Positions 24,899 through 33,734 of a stretch of 64,000 nt of DNA are shown piece after piece (position 1 is the first letter of the stretch; the number at the start of each line of letters is the position of its first letter). Origin of the DNA: an uncultured Methanospirillum sp. (GTDB lineage Archaea > Halobacteriota > Methanomicrobia > Methanomicrobiales > Methanospirillaceae); the NCBI RefSeq assembly GCF_963668475.1, contig NZ_OY764544.1, positions 558,001 through 622,000 on the forward strand, in the 5' to 3' direction. The notes under the pieces were generated by a model, which made no database searches, had not been told where the DNA came from, and worked only from the letters and a program-made list of their open reading frames with translations. Made by a program: the position numbers and the translations under genes.

Positions 24899-25360
24899 TC
24901 AGGGAATGAGTACTTGCCGCAGACACCGGATGAGTGGGGCACTGCGTTCACCGGTTAAACGATACGTTTTATGCCGCGAACGGTAGTAAGATTCCAGAAA
25001 ACCCGCTTTTTTTAGAACCCCTAAATTATATGAGAGAAGATTCTGGGGTTCCTTAAGGACATACATCAGTTCATACACAGAATGATCCTTCTTTTCCAAA
25101 AGAAACAGGATCTTGACCCGAAGTGGGTTTGCAACGATCTTCATAAGCTCGGCTGCGTCATCGAAAACCGGAGAGTTGATCTCATGCACTTCCCGTTCGA
25201 GATCATTTCGCCATGCATTCTCAAGATCACTATCGGCAGGACAACAACCGGAAAAACCCATGATAGGAGTATCAATTAATGTTGTAATAACTTTTGTGTC
25301 AGTTGTTATACAGAACTCACGTCTGGGATCTCTATGCTCATAAACACTGAGATGAGGCAT
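24899..25360 (-). CDS. ArsR-type winged-helix regulator
   Basis: The C-terminal 100 residues form an ArsR winged helix: AAELMKIVANPLRVKILFLLEKKDHSVYELMYVLKEPQNLLSYNLGVLKKAGFLES. It has a Cys-containing N-terminal extension (FSGCCPADSD) that might sense metal or sulfur species. The frame opens at ATG 25360, immediately after an ATTTAAAA sequence that may be its TATA box; an internal ATG at 25261 (MGFSGCC) is the alternative. It probably controls the flanking OsmC and DUF1847 genes. Confidence 0.82.
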   Translation of the reverse strand: MPHLSVYEHRDPRREFCITTDTKVITTLIDTPIMGFSGCCPADSDLENAWRNDLEREVHEINSPVFDDAAELMKIVANPLRVKILFLLEKKDHSVYELMYVLKEPQNLLSYNLGVLKKAGFLESYYRSRHKTYRLTGERSAPLIRCLRQVLIP

Positions 25361-25381
25361 TTTTAAATCGCACAGGTCTCA

Positions 25382-25420
25382 TTTTCAAACAATGTTGAAA
25401 ACCAACCCGGAGTATATACC
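25382..25420 (+). promoter_or_regulatory. operator and TATA box between arsR and DUF1847 gene
   Basis: TTTTCAA (25382-25388) and TTGAAAA (25395-25401) form a dyad with a six-base spacer, followed by CCAAC and AGTATATACC. The element copies the one at 23697-23737. It lies just upstream of arsR and points towards the DUF1847 gene, so it could serve autoregulation and control of the right-hand operon. Confidence 0.62.
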
Positions 25421-25514
25421 GTGTATTTTCAGAGATTTATAGTGTAATCTTTGCCAGTAAAACTACAACCACGGTGAAATTGCCAGAGATAACTGGAGAA
25501 GTGATAGTATGATC

Positions 25515-25537
25515 ATTTTGTGCAATAATTGCAAAAT
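25515..25537. promoter_or_regulatory. second dyad upstream of the DUF1847 gene
   Basis: ATTTTGTGCAAT and ATTGCAAAAT form an imperfect inverted repeat with one unpaired base, 20 bases before the ATG at 25558. It may be another operator or a leader RNA hairpin close to the ribosome site (AGGTGAG). Confidence 0.4.
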
Positions 25538-25557
25538 ACCTTCAATCAGGTGAGAAA

Positions 25558-26199
25558 ATGCCTGAACAGCATCAGGATTGCAGCAACTGTCACATACAAG
25601 CATGTTATAGTCAGACACCAGACAATGGCCCGCAGTTCTGTCCAACAAAGACAAAGCAGTCGTCCATCAGAGCCGCCCTCGACCTTTACAAATCTGATCC
25701 TGACATTAAAAAGATGGCAATTACTGCAGCTAGGACAGAAGGTAGGAGTTACATGAAATGGACCCGGGTTGAAGACACCATTGACTTTGCCCGTGAGATG
25801 GGTTATAGAAAAATAGGTATCGCAACATGCCTTGGATTGATGGAAGAAGATCGAATTCTTCAAAAAATCCTTATGGTCCATGGATTTAACGTGGTTTCTG
25901 TATGCTGCAAATGCGGAGCAATACCCAAAGAAGAGATAGGTCTTTTGGATAACGAAAAAGCAAAACCTGGGACATTCGAGCCTATCTGTAATCCGGTTGC
26001 CCAGGCAAAAATACTCGAGGAGGCAGGAACTGATCTGAATATCCTGCTCGGACTCTGTGTCGGGCATGATACTCTCTTCACCAAGTATTCAAGGGCACCG
26101 GTAACAACACTTGTAGCAAAAGATCGAATAACGTGTCATAATCCAAATGCCGTCCTTCATGGAACGGGTTTTTATTATATGAGATTGCTTCAGCCATGA
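25558..26199 (+). CDS. DUF1847 domain protein (Cys-rich)
   Basis: A 213-aa protein fitting DUF1847: an N-terminal CSNCHIQACY motif, MGYRKIGIATCLGLMEE, VVSVCCKCGAIPKEE, FEPICNPVAQAKILEEAGTDLNILLGLCVGHD, and an ending TCHNPNAVLH. The many conserved cysteines suggest metal or iron-sulfur binding; the biochemical role is unknown. AGGTGAG precedes the ATG. Followed after 40 bases by a methyltransferase on the same strand. Confidence 0.88.
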   Translation: MPEQHQDCSNCHIQACYSQTPDNGPQFCPTKTKQSSIRAALDLYKSDPDIKKMAITAARTEGRSYMKWTRVEDTIDFAREMGYRKIGIATCLGLMEEDRILQKILMVHGFNVVSVCCKCGAIPKEEIGLLDNEKAKPGTFEPICNPVAQAKILEEAGTDLNILLGLCVGHDTLFTKYSRAPVTTLVAKDRITCHNPNAVLHGTGFYYMRLLQP

Positions 26200-26239
26200 A
26201 AAAGAAAAGGATAACCTGACCCTAAAAAATGATGTTATT

Positions 26240-26872
26240 ATGAACGATAAGAAGAGAGACTTTGATTCAGAAGCCATGACCTGGGATAAAGAACCTGGTC
26301 GGGTGAAATTGGCAAACGATGGTGCAATAGTTATCAGGGAGATGATTTCGCTGCTACCTGATATGGATGTTATGGACTTTGGATGTGGAACTGGTCTGTT
26401 AACACTACAAATCCAACCACTAGTTAGAAGCATTACGGGGATTGACAGTTCACAGGGAATGCTCAATGTCCTTGATATGAAAATACAAAACCAGAGTATC
26501 ACAAATGTCAAGTCATATCTCACAGATATTTCCCGAGGGGTTCTGCCATCAGGCGAGTATGATCTTGTTGTAAGTAGTATGACATTTCACCATATCAAAG
26601 ACATACCATTACTCCTTAACGCAATGGCGGGAGTTACCCGATCATCTGGTCAGATTGTAATAATTGAGCTTGATCCTGATGATGGCAAATTCCATGATTC
26701 AAATGAGGGTGTATTTCACTTCGGGTTTGAACGATCTATCATGAAAAAACTCCTGGAAGATGCTGGATATGATTCTATAAGAGAGAAGACCGCTGCAACA
26801 ATGAAACGAGTATCTCAAACAGGAGAAACACGTGACTTTTCGATTTTTATTATGGCCGGAAGAAAGCCATAG
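26240..26872 (+). CDS. class I SAM-dependent methyltransferase
   Basis: A 210-aa methyltransferase with motif I VMDFGCGTGLLTL, motif II-like SITGIDSSQGML, and the VVSSMTFHHIKDI segment. Such proteins cover many substrates and the target cannot be assigned. It opens MNDKKRDFDSEAMTWDKEPGRVKLA, typical of the YcgJ/UbiE-like group. Position suggests it belongs to the ArsR-linked operon. Confidence 0.85.
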   Translation: MNDKKRDFDSEAMTWDKEPGRVKLANDGAIVIREMISLLPDMDVMDFGCGTGLLTLQIQPLVRSITGIDSSQGMLNVLDMKIQNQSITNVKSYLTDISRGVLPSGEYDLVVSSMTFHHIKDIPLLLNAMAGVTRSSGQIVIIELDPDDGKFHDSNEGVFHFGFERSIMKKLLEDAGYDSIREKTAATMKRVSQTGETRDFSIFIMAGRKP

Positions 26873-27587
26873 TAAAAAATCCCCCATTATATACACAATA
26901 TTGAAGATAAACGGTTTATTTGGAAATACTCTATAATTTGTATATAGTTGGGATCCACTTTAGTTTCTGGCGCTTCGCTTCCTCATCCTTCTTTTCAAAT
27001 CCTCACTTTTCAGATCCATGTTCAACTAATTCTAAATCCCCCCCTTAATTCTCTATTCAGTCGAATACAATAACGGCAGGAGATTCGCATTCGGCAAATT
27101 TCACACAAATTTTTAGCAGTAAAGACAGATATTCAGAATCCTGTAATTCTGATCGACAATCTCACCTCCTTCACTCCCCCAATCCGGGATAGCCTAAACA
27201 ACAAACCATGTTTATGTATATTCTTGAGAAATCTGGAGTCACCCCCTGGTATTCTCAAAATCTTTTAAGTATTACTCTGGCCAGGTTATCTACGAGAACA
27301 CGAGGCTAAAACCATCAACTCCTTTAAGTAGTTCATCTGATCTCACCATACAATTTCCGGGCTTACATCCCATATAGAATAAGCCATGACGGCTCAAGGA
27401 CAAACTCTCACCCTAGCCTCATAACAAAAAAAGGGGTAACAAGGAACTCACAAACCTGATCAACGAGTGTAGATAACCCTATTTTCCCAACACTGGAATC
27501 GGCAATTCGCTACCCAATTTCCGAACTTATTCTCACAGATCCCTATTTATCCCCTTAAGATCTTCATACACCGTACAGGGTGACAGG
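26873..27587. other. gene-free stretch of about 715 bases
   Basis: No supported coding frame on either strand. The segment has moderate A/T content with scattered C-rich runs and no obvious repeat or RNA gene. It separates the ArsR-linked cluster from the aldo/keto reductase and presumably contains that gene's promoter near its right end. Confidence 0.5.
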
Positions 27588-28745
27588 ATGCTTTACAGGA
27601 AGTTCCCCCGGTGCAGTCACGATCTCTCAATCCTCGGATTTGGGTGTATGCGATTACCTCTATCAGATGACACTCATAATGGAGGAAACGTCGATGAACA
27701 AAAAGCGATAGACATGATCCGGACTGCCATTGATAACGGGGTCAATTATATTGATACAGCCTACCCCTACCATGACGGTCAAAGTGAGCCGATTGTAGGA
27801 AAAGCACTCGGTGATGGGTACCGCAACAAGGTTTTCCTGGCAACAAAACTCCCAAGCTGGCTTATCACGAACCGGGAGGACATGGACCGGTACCTGAACG
27901 AACAACTTGTCTGGCTCGGTACGGATCACATCGATTTTTATCTTCTCCACGGTCTTGGGAATGAAACCTGGGAAAATCTAAATCGCCTTGGTGTACTTGA
28001 ATTCCTTGACACTGCCAGAGCAGATGGCCGGATTCGATACCCTGGATTCTCCTTCCATGACCAGTTCCCGGTCTTCAAGGAGATAGTCGATGCGTATGAA
28101 TGGGTGTTTGCCCAGATCCAGTACAACTACATGGACGAAGAGAACCAGGCAGGAACAAAAGGACTCAAATATGCTGTAGAAAAGGGTCTCGGCATCGTTG
28201 TCATGGAACCCCTTCGGGGTGGTCTCCTCTCAGGTGATACTCCCGTTATTCACCAGCATCTCCTCAACGCCCCGGTCAGGCGGACACCATCTGAATGGGG
28301 ACTCCGCTGGGTCTGGAATCATCCGGAGGTCACAGTAATTCTCTCTGGTATGTCTTCAATGGAACAGGTACAGGAAAACATCGCCAGTGCAGAAAACGGC
28401 ATGCCATACTCCCTTTCTCCCGAAGACCTTGCAGTTGTAGAAAATATGCGGGACACATATGCATCCCGGATAAAAATCCCGTGCACCGGTTGCCGGTATT
28501 GCATGCCATGCCCAAATGGCGTCGATATCCCCGAGTGTTTCAATTATTACAATCAGGCGTACACCTACGAAGCAGAGGAGAAAGCAAAAAAGGTGTACCT
28601 CTGGGCACTCAGCGGTACGTTTTCGGGAGGGATACCGGGGTACGCCTCGTGTTGCATCCAGTGCGGAGAATGCGAGGACAAATGTCCGCAGGGGCTCCCT
28701 ATACGGAAATATTTACAGGAAGTTACAGATTTCTTTGGAAAATAA
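27588..28745 (+). CDS. aldo/keto reductase with C-terminal [4Fe-4S] domain
   Basis: A 385-aa protein. The N-terminal AKR barrel shows LGFGCMRLP, MIRTAIDNGVNYIDTAYPYHDGQSE (catalytic Asp and Tyr), KVFLATKLPSW (catalytic Lys), and IDFYLLHGLG (His). The C-terminal domain has two iron-sulfur patterns, CTGCRYCMPCP and CIQCGECEDKCP. This fused form is common in anaerobes and probably uses ferredoxin-type electrons; the substrate is unknown. Standing alone on the plus strand. Confidence 0.92.
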   Translation: MLYRKFPRCSHDLSILGFGCMRLPLSDDTHNGGNVDEQKAIDMIRTAIDNGVNYIDTAYPYHDGQSEPIVGKALGDGYRNKVFLATKLPSWLITNREDMDRYLNEQLVWLGTDHIDFYLLHGLGNETWENLNRLGVLEFLDTARADGRIRYPGFSFHDQFPVFKEIVDAYEWVFAQIQYNYMDEENQAGTKGLKYAVEKGLGIVVMEPLRGGLLSGDTPVIHQHLLNAPVRRTPSEWGLRWVWNHPEVTVILSGMSSMEQVQENIASAENGMPYSLSPEDLAVVENMRDTYASRIKIPCTGCRYCMPCPNGVDIPECFNYYNQAYTYEAEEKAKKVYLWALSGTFSGGIPGYASCCIQCGECEDKCPQGLPIRKYLQEVTDFFGK

Positions 28746-28885
28746 CCGGAAACCATTTCCCGGTATTTCTAAGATAAATCCTGACGGTTAAAACAGAACT
28801 CAAAAATGTACCACATCAACAAAAGGCATACCCGGACCAGATGGACCGGGGTTCATAGTACATAAAAAAGAATTCTCGATAAATT

Positions 28886-29614
28886 TCAGACCTTTTTTGT
28901 CAGATTCAGACAGTATCCATTGACACTGATCTTTTCTTCTGAACAGTCTCCCTCAATCAGATTCATTCCATCATCAGAAAGCGAAAATGTATCATTCACT
29001 GGTGAAGTCCATTTCATCGAGAGGATTTGTTTATCTGTTGAGATAGTCCCATTGACCTGACCTCCGAACGTTGTTGACATCAGAGCATGATAATCACCGG
29101 TAACAGATGTGCCATTCTGATGAAAGATCATCACATTCCTTTTACTAGCCCAGGTTCCGGTCCATTCCTGATCTGGTATAACAGTGGTTCCATTTCTGGT
29201 TGCGTTGAACGTGTAGGAGTAGGGTTCGCTCACATTATCAACAGCATCCACGGTTCCGGCACCATAAAACATCATCTTGTCTTCTGAAAGATTCAGGGTA
29301 AGTGTCCCGGTCTCAGTCAAAACACTCTGAAGTGTTTTGCCGTCTTCTGATAGAGTGCCTGTTAACCAGAAGGGATCAGCCAGATCAGGATCAGTAACAA
29401 TGGCTATTCCATTGATGGTAGACCCGTCCTGAGTTAGAGTGACCGTATAATTAGCATCAGTCCACGTTCCTGCCCATGGAGAAGCCTGAGGAGAAGAGGT
29501 TGCCGTATCATCAGCAGATACACAACAACAAAACAAACAGATTATAGCCAATACCATCGTAACCACGAGAAAAATACCCGGATTCATGTTCATAATAGAT
29601 ACAATGGTAGACAT
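28886..29614 (-). CDS. secreted beta-rich protein with internal repeat
   Basis: Up to 242 aa with a signal-type hydrophobic segment (IFLVVTMVLAIICLFCCCVSA). The mature part contains two related units, WAGTWTDANYTVTLTQDGSTINGIA and WTGTWASKRNVMIFHQNGTSVTGDY, each opening a strand-rich, lipocalin-like sheet. Several N-x-S/T sites suggest glycosylation outside the cell. Starts at 29614, 29593 or 29587 are possible. Function not known. Confidence 0.75.
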   Translation of the reverse strand: MSTIVSIMNMNPGIFLVVTMVLAIICLFCCCVSADDTATSSPQASPWAGTWTDANYTVTLTQDGSTINGIAIVTDPDLADPFWLTGTLSEDGKTLQSVLTETGTLTLNLSEDKMMFYGAGTVDAVDNVSEPYSYTFNATRNGTTVIPDQEWTGTWASKRNVMIFHQNGTSVTGDYHALMSTTFGGQVNGTISTDKQILSMKWTSPVNDTFSLSDDGMNLIEGDCSEEKISVNGYCLNLTKKV

Positions 29615-30355
29615 AAAGAATAAATATTCTGATGAATTTCAGAGTGTGAGAGACCATAAATATCGGTTTATCCAGATGAGCAAGGGATACGAGGCAATTC
29701 GCTGAAATAAGTAGAATTGTACAGTATGAGAATCTCACCGAACTATTACCACAGGAGTATGGCTCCCAATGATCAAAGATCAGAACCCCCATTCATTATT
29801 CGGTTTTATATAGAGGAACGGTCTGCTCAGGTATTGCAGAGATATTTCTCACCTGACCCACCATTCCGGCGATTTTTTCAGGATCCTCGATGCGAAACCA
29901 GCAGACCGGAAACCAGACTAAGAAGGGGAAGTATTCACTCATCATAGACCATACAAATGGTGTATAAAATACACCCGATATGCCATTATTTTCAGGAATA
30001 AACGAATACTTACTCTACCCAACATCACATCCAAAAATAAGTATCAAACTATCCGGCATTATGCAAATGGGTCATTTATATCATTTTCTCAAGGGGTCAC
30101 TATCACCAGGGAGATTGCATATGATAGGAGACTATGGTTCATCATAGATCCCCTTTTATAAATACCCCTATGGAAACAAAATGACCCGTTTAAATTATGG
30201 GATTTGAATATGAAAAATTTGATGACCTTTATCTAAACAGGGCAGGAGACACCCCCAAGCCCATTCTGGTTAAAGATAAATGGGTGCTTGAAACGGTAAA
30301 TACCTGATATCGGGATTACGTATCACTATTCACAAAATGTGGATTATATCGATTA
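29615..30355. other. gene-poor stretch of about 740 bases
   Basis: No gene is well supported. A plus-strand frame of 36 codons at 30197-30307 (MGFEYEKFDDLYLNRAGD, ending KWVLETVNT) looks protein-like and might be a small protein or a fragment, but lacks a ribosome site. Other short frames have no family resemblance. Confidence 0.4.
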
Positions 30356-30775
30356 TCACCGGATTTCAAACTCTTTACACCTGCCATCCTCTCCTATGGC
30401 AACCGACCTGAACCTGCAGATATTCTGTTCATTCCACCTACATGATACAGCACTACATGTTGTTATTGCAGTATCCATTTTCTTGTCAGATTCCATTACT
30501 TCACACACCTTCTCAAGCCGCACAATCTTTTCGCATGACACATCTGATTCTGTCTCCGGGGAACATCGGGAGATATCAATCACACCCTTTCCAAATTCAA
30601 AGTGAAGAACCGGGTTCTCATTAGTGGAAGAAAATCCATTAACTGCTTCTTTCAATTTTTTATTGTAGCAATCTGGACAATATAACCGGTCAGAGACAGA
30701 GATCATCGGTGAATTACCAAAAAGAACACCGCATTTGTCACATTTTCTTTCAGGCTGGCTCTCGCTACCGGTCAT
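30356..30775 (-). CDS. zinc-ribbon protein with DUF1540-like C-terminus
   Basis: A 139-aa protein with two metal-binding ends. The N-terminal knuckle is CDKCGVLF-(n)-YCPDCYNKKL, LIM-like. The C-terminal part TTCSAVSCRWNEQNICRFRSVAIGEDGRCKEFE has the four-Cys spacing of DUF1540 domains. The middle is charged and helical. Function is unknown; metal binding is likely from the Cys pattern. Confidence 0.72.
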   Translation of the reverse strand: MTGSESQPERKCDKCGVLFGNSPMISVSDRLYCPDCYNKKLKEAVNGFSSTNENPVLHFEFGKGVIDISRCSPETESDVSCEKIVRLEKVCEVMESDKKMDTAITTCSAVSCRWNEQNICRFRSVAIGEDGRCKEFEIR

Positions 30776-30935
30776 TCATATGCACCCCGGACCGTAACAC
30801 TGAACAAATGATTGGATAATTTTCCAAAGATCGTAACCCTGAATCCTGGAAACATACATTCTCTCTGCCTTCATCCTTCTTATGTCTCACGATTTGTGTG
30901 TCCCAGAAGGTATGAAAAAAAAATCAGGAGGACAT

Positions 30936-31949
30936 TTACAGATTCCCACACATCCATTGAAGGATAAGACTGCTGGTTGCTACCAGGAACCAGAGGATTC
31001 CCCCCAGTGCCACCGGTTTCCATCCCGCCTCACGGATTGCTGAAAGAGAACTGCTCATCCCAACTGCTGCCATGGCAACAGTTGTTCCAAAGTGTGCCAG
31101 AAAGTGAATCGGATCGTTCCAGCCACTGGGAATAACTCCGAGTGACTGAACTGCTGCAGCAACGATGAACAGGATCAAAAATGGAGGAATCAGTTTGTAC
31201 CACACAGTAGTGTGACGTTCCTCTAAAGGCAGTTGTGAATTCAACGACCATGACCTGAACAGGGCAAGTGGTATGATGGCAAGTGTCCGGGTGAGTTTCA
31301 CGACAACCGCATATGTTGCAGCAACGGCCCCATACACAGTTGCAGCAGCCACCACCGAAGAGGTATCATTGATTGCAGTTCCGGCCCACATACCGAATGC
31401 TTCCTGTGACAAACCGAGAATATGGCCAATTGCCGGAAAAAGGACTGCCCCAAGAACATTGTACAGAACGATCACAGTTATTGAAACGGCGATTGCAGGA
31501 CCCGAGGCCCCAATTACCACACTCATGGTAGCAATTGCTGATGCCCCGCATATGGCTGTGCCATACGTGACGAGCGAACGGATCTGTTCTTCAATATTCA
31601 TGGCACGGCCGATGACAAGACCACCGATCAAACAGATAGCCAGTGTCCCTATCATAATGGGAAGGCCTGATCCACCAATCTGTGCTACCTGAGTCAGTGA
31701 CATCCCGGCGCCAAGAAGTACTATTGATCCCTGCAGGATCTTTTTCGAAGCAAAGGCGACCCCGTCTGTCCATTCCTGCCGGAGCCCGAATATTTGACCT
31801 ACAATCAGTCCGATCAGGATCGCAACTACAGGCCCGCCAAGAATGGGAATGACCTGACCCACCCCCCAGGCAATAATGCCGATTCCAAGGGGAGGAATGA
31901 GACCTATGAGAATTTTTGAATATGACGTATGGAAGATAGAAAATTGCAT
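30936..31949 (-). CDS. YeiH/PSE family transporter (putative sulfate exporter, UPF0324)
   Basis: A 337-aa integral membrane protein with about ten helices. Family traits: GGPVVAILIGLIVGQIFG, GSIVLLGAGMSLTQVAQIGG, GTAICGASAIATM and WAGTAINDTSSVVAAATVYG. Members are predicted anion exporters. It is 61 bases downstream of the SpoIIE-type phosphatase gene on the same strand, so it may be the last gene of the NCS2-STAS-SpoIIE operon. Confidence 0.9.
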   Translation of the reverse strand: MQFSIFHTSYSKILIGLIPPLGIGIIAWGVGQVIPILGGPVVAILIGLIVGQIFGLRQEWTDGVAFASKKILQGSIVLLGAGMSLTQVAQIGGSGLPIMIGTLAICLIGGLVIGRAMNIEEQIRSLVTYGTAICGASAIATMSVVIGASGPAIAVSITVIVLYNVLGAVLFPAIGHILGLSQEAFGMWAGTAINDTSSVVAAATVYGAVAATYAVVVKLTRTLAIIPLALFRSWSLNSQLPLEERHTTVWYKLIPPFLILFIVAAAVQSLGVIPSGWNDPIHFLAHFGTTVAMAAVGMSSSLSAIREAGWKPVALGGILWFLVATSSLILQWMCGNL

Positions 31950-32010
31950 TCAGTATGTATTGAATCTGAAATGCAACAAACATTCCTGAAACAGCCTGAT
32001 AATGATTGGA

Positions 32011-33357
32011 CTATAAGCAGGCTGTTTTTTTCACGATTAGGAGACTGATATCATCAAACTGAGGGGCATCTCCGGCAAATCGGGAGATCTCTGCAAGGAT
32101 CATATCATTGATATCATGTACTGGTTCTTCACGTGACGATTTCACTACCTGAATCAACCTCTTCTTTCCAAACATCTCTCCATCAGATCGTTTTGCTTCG
32201 GTCACTCCGTCAGTATAGCAGACCAGAAGGTCCCCATCCTGAAGAGTGATCTCTTTCTCGAAAAAATCCTCCCCATCCATGAAGCCGATGATCGGACCTG
32301 TCCGGGATAATTCTATTATATCTGTATCTCTGATAAGAATCGGTGACGGGTGACCGGCATTTACGTATGAAACACTACCACTGTCAGGCTTTAGCAGGGC
32401 GAAGTAGATCGAGAAGAACATCCCACTCTCTGCATACCTGACGATATGGGAGTTGACCTGGCCTAACAGACTGGATGGACTAAAGACCCACCGGGAACAT
32501 ACGCGGACCGCTGTGCAGGAAAGACCCATGAATAATGCTGCCGGAACACTCTTCCCTGAAACATCTGCAATAACAAGACCGAGATCTCCATTATCAAACG
32601 AGATAAAATCAAAAAAGTCTCCACCAACTTTCCGGGCCGGAGTAGAACTTGCATAGATCTCATAACCCGGCAATGTCGGCATCTCTTTGGGAAGAAATCC
32701 TCTCTGGATCTCTGTCGCTGAATTGAGTTCTATCTGCTGACGCTGGAGTTCCTCATGTTCTTTCAATTCGGCAACATACTGTTCATAAATAATCGAAAAG
32801 ACCGAGATCCCGATCACATAGAGCGGAACCATAAGGATCCACATGGTGGTTACGATGGCAAGAACATCGATACTGGTTCCGGATAACAGAATGATAAGCG
32901 TGAGATGAATAATTTCAAGTAATAAGATGAACAGTATGGCCCTGAATGTCCCGATATACTTTTTTTTATTCACCCACCAAACAAGGCCTGCCAAAATTCC
33001 GGCGATCAATGTCGTGAGAGTACAGGGGATAACCGTAACACCGCCGAGAGAGAACCTGAATACAGCACCAATTATTGCAGAGCTGATCCCGATACCGGGT
33101 CCGAACAATAATCCGGCGATAACCGGACCGAGATCACGGACATTTGCTTCAGATCCATAGAGCCAGATGCCACTGATATTTCCATAAATAGAGAATGCAC
33201 CAAAAACAAGAACCAGGATGACCTTGTCCCTAAAAGATCCATGTCCCGAACTACTCCGCTGAAATACATTTGTCCGAATAAAAAAATATGAAGCCAGAAT
33301 GATTACGCAGACCAGTTGCACTAATTCAAAAATTATGGAAAAAGGGAGGTCATACAT
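32011..33357 (-). CDS. membrane SpoIIE-type PP2C phosphatase with LytS-like sensor region
   Basis: A 448-aa protein. Residues 1-200 form about six membrane helices of the 5TMR-LYT type (GNISGIWLYGSEANVRDLGPVIAGLLFGPG), then a coiled-coil linker (ELKEHEELQRQQIELNSATEIQRGFLP). The C-terminal PP2C/SpoIIE domain keeps the metal Asp positions: RKVGGDFFDF, LVIADVSGKSVPAAL, CYTDGVTEA and FDDISLLIV. It should dephosphorylate a STAS-domain serine, and a STAS gene ends only two bases upstream. Likely a membrane sensor driving partner switching. Confidence 0.92.
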   Translation of the reverse strand: MYDLPFSIIFELVQLVCVIILASYFFIRTNVFQRSSSGHGSFRDKVILVLVFGAFSIYGNISGIWLYGSEANVRDLGPVIAGLLFGPGIGISSAIIGAVFRFSLGGVTVIPCTLTTLIAGILAGLVWWVNKKKYIGTFRAILFILLLEIIHLTLIILLSGTSIDVLAIVTTMWILMVPLYVIGISVFSIIYEQYVAELKEHEELQRQQIELNSATEIQRGFLPKEMPTLPGYEIYASSTPARKVGGDFFDFISFDNGDLGLVIADVSGKSVPAALFMGLSCTAVRVCSRWVFSPSSLLGQVNSHIVRYAESGMFFSIYFALLKPDSGSVSYVNAGHPSPILIRDTDIIELSRTGPIIGFMDGEDFFEKEITLQDGDLLVCYTDGVTEAKRSDGEMFGKKRLIQVVKSSREEPVHDINDMILAEISRFAGDAPQFDDISLLIVKKTACL

Positions 33358-33359
33358 TT

Positions 33360-33698
33360 TTAATCAGAAAGAGCACGGAGTGCACTATCATCATCAGGGA
33401 ATATCTGAAATTTTGAAGCCAGTCCGGCAATATCGAAAATTTCATGGACAAAAGGTTGAAGAGAACTGAATGCCATTGAACCGTTATCAGAAGACAGTGC
33501 CCGGAATGTTTTGATAAACACTCTCACTCCTGCACTGCTCAAGTATTCCAGTTTGTGCAGATTAAAAATAAAAGATCTGACTCCTGCACCATACTGCTCC
33601 TGAACAAAAGTATCAAGTTCAAGATAGTTTGATGCATCAAGCATTCCGGACACTGTCACAATGAGGATTCCATCTCGTTTTTCTTCTCTAATCTCCAT
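33360..33698 (-). CDS. STAS-domain anti-sigma-factor-antagonist-like protein
   Basis: A 112-aa single STAS domain: ILIVTVSGMLDASNYLELDTFVQEQYGAG, then FIFNLHKLEYLSSAGVRVFIKTF with the conserved Ser of the SSAG phosphorylation motif, and the C-terminal FVHEIFDIAGLASKFQIFPDD. Such proteins toggle between kinase and target by Ser phosphorylation. It sits between the NCS2-GHKL gene (36 bases upstream) and the SpoIIE phosphatase gene (2 bases downstream), all in one operon. Confidence 0.92.
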   Translation of the reverse strand: MEIREEKRDGILIVTVSGMLDASNYLELDTFVQEQYGAGVRSFIFNLHKLEYLSSAGVRVFIKTFRALSSDNGSMAFSSLQPFVHEIFDIAGLASKFQIFPDDDSALRALSD

Positions 33699-33734
33699 GC
33701 TCTCTCCTATTATCCGATTAGATGAATCAACACA

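Noticed and set aside
29717..29947. 76-codon plus-strand ORF
   Set aside because: Arg/Pro-rich composition typical of a chance frame, no homologous pattern and no ribosome site.
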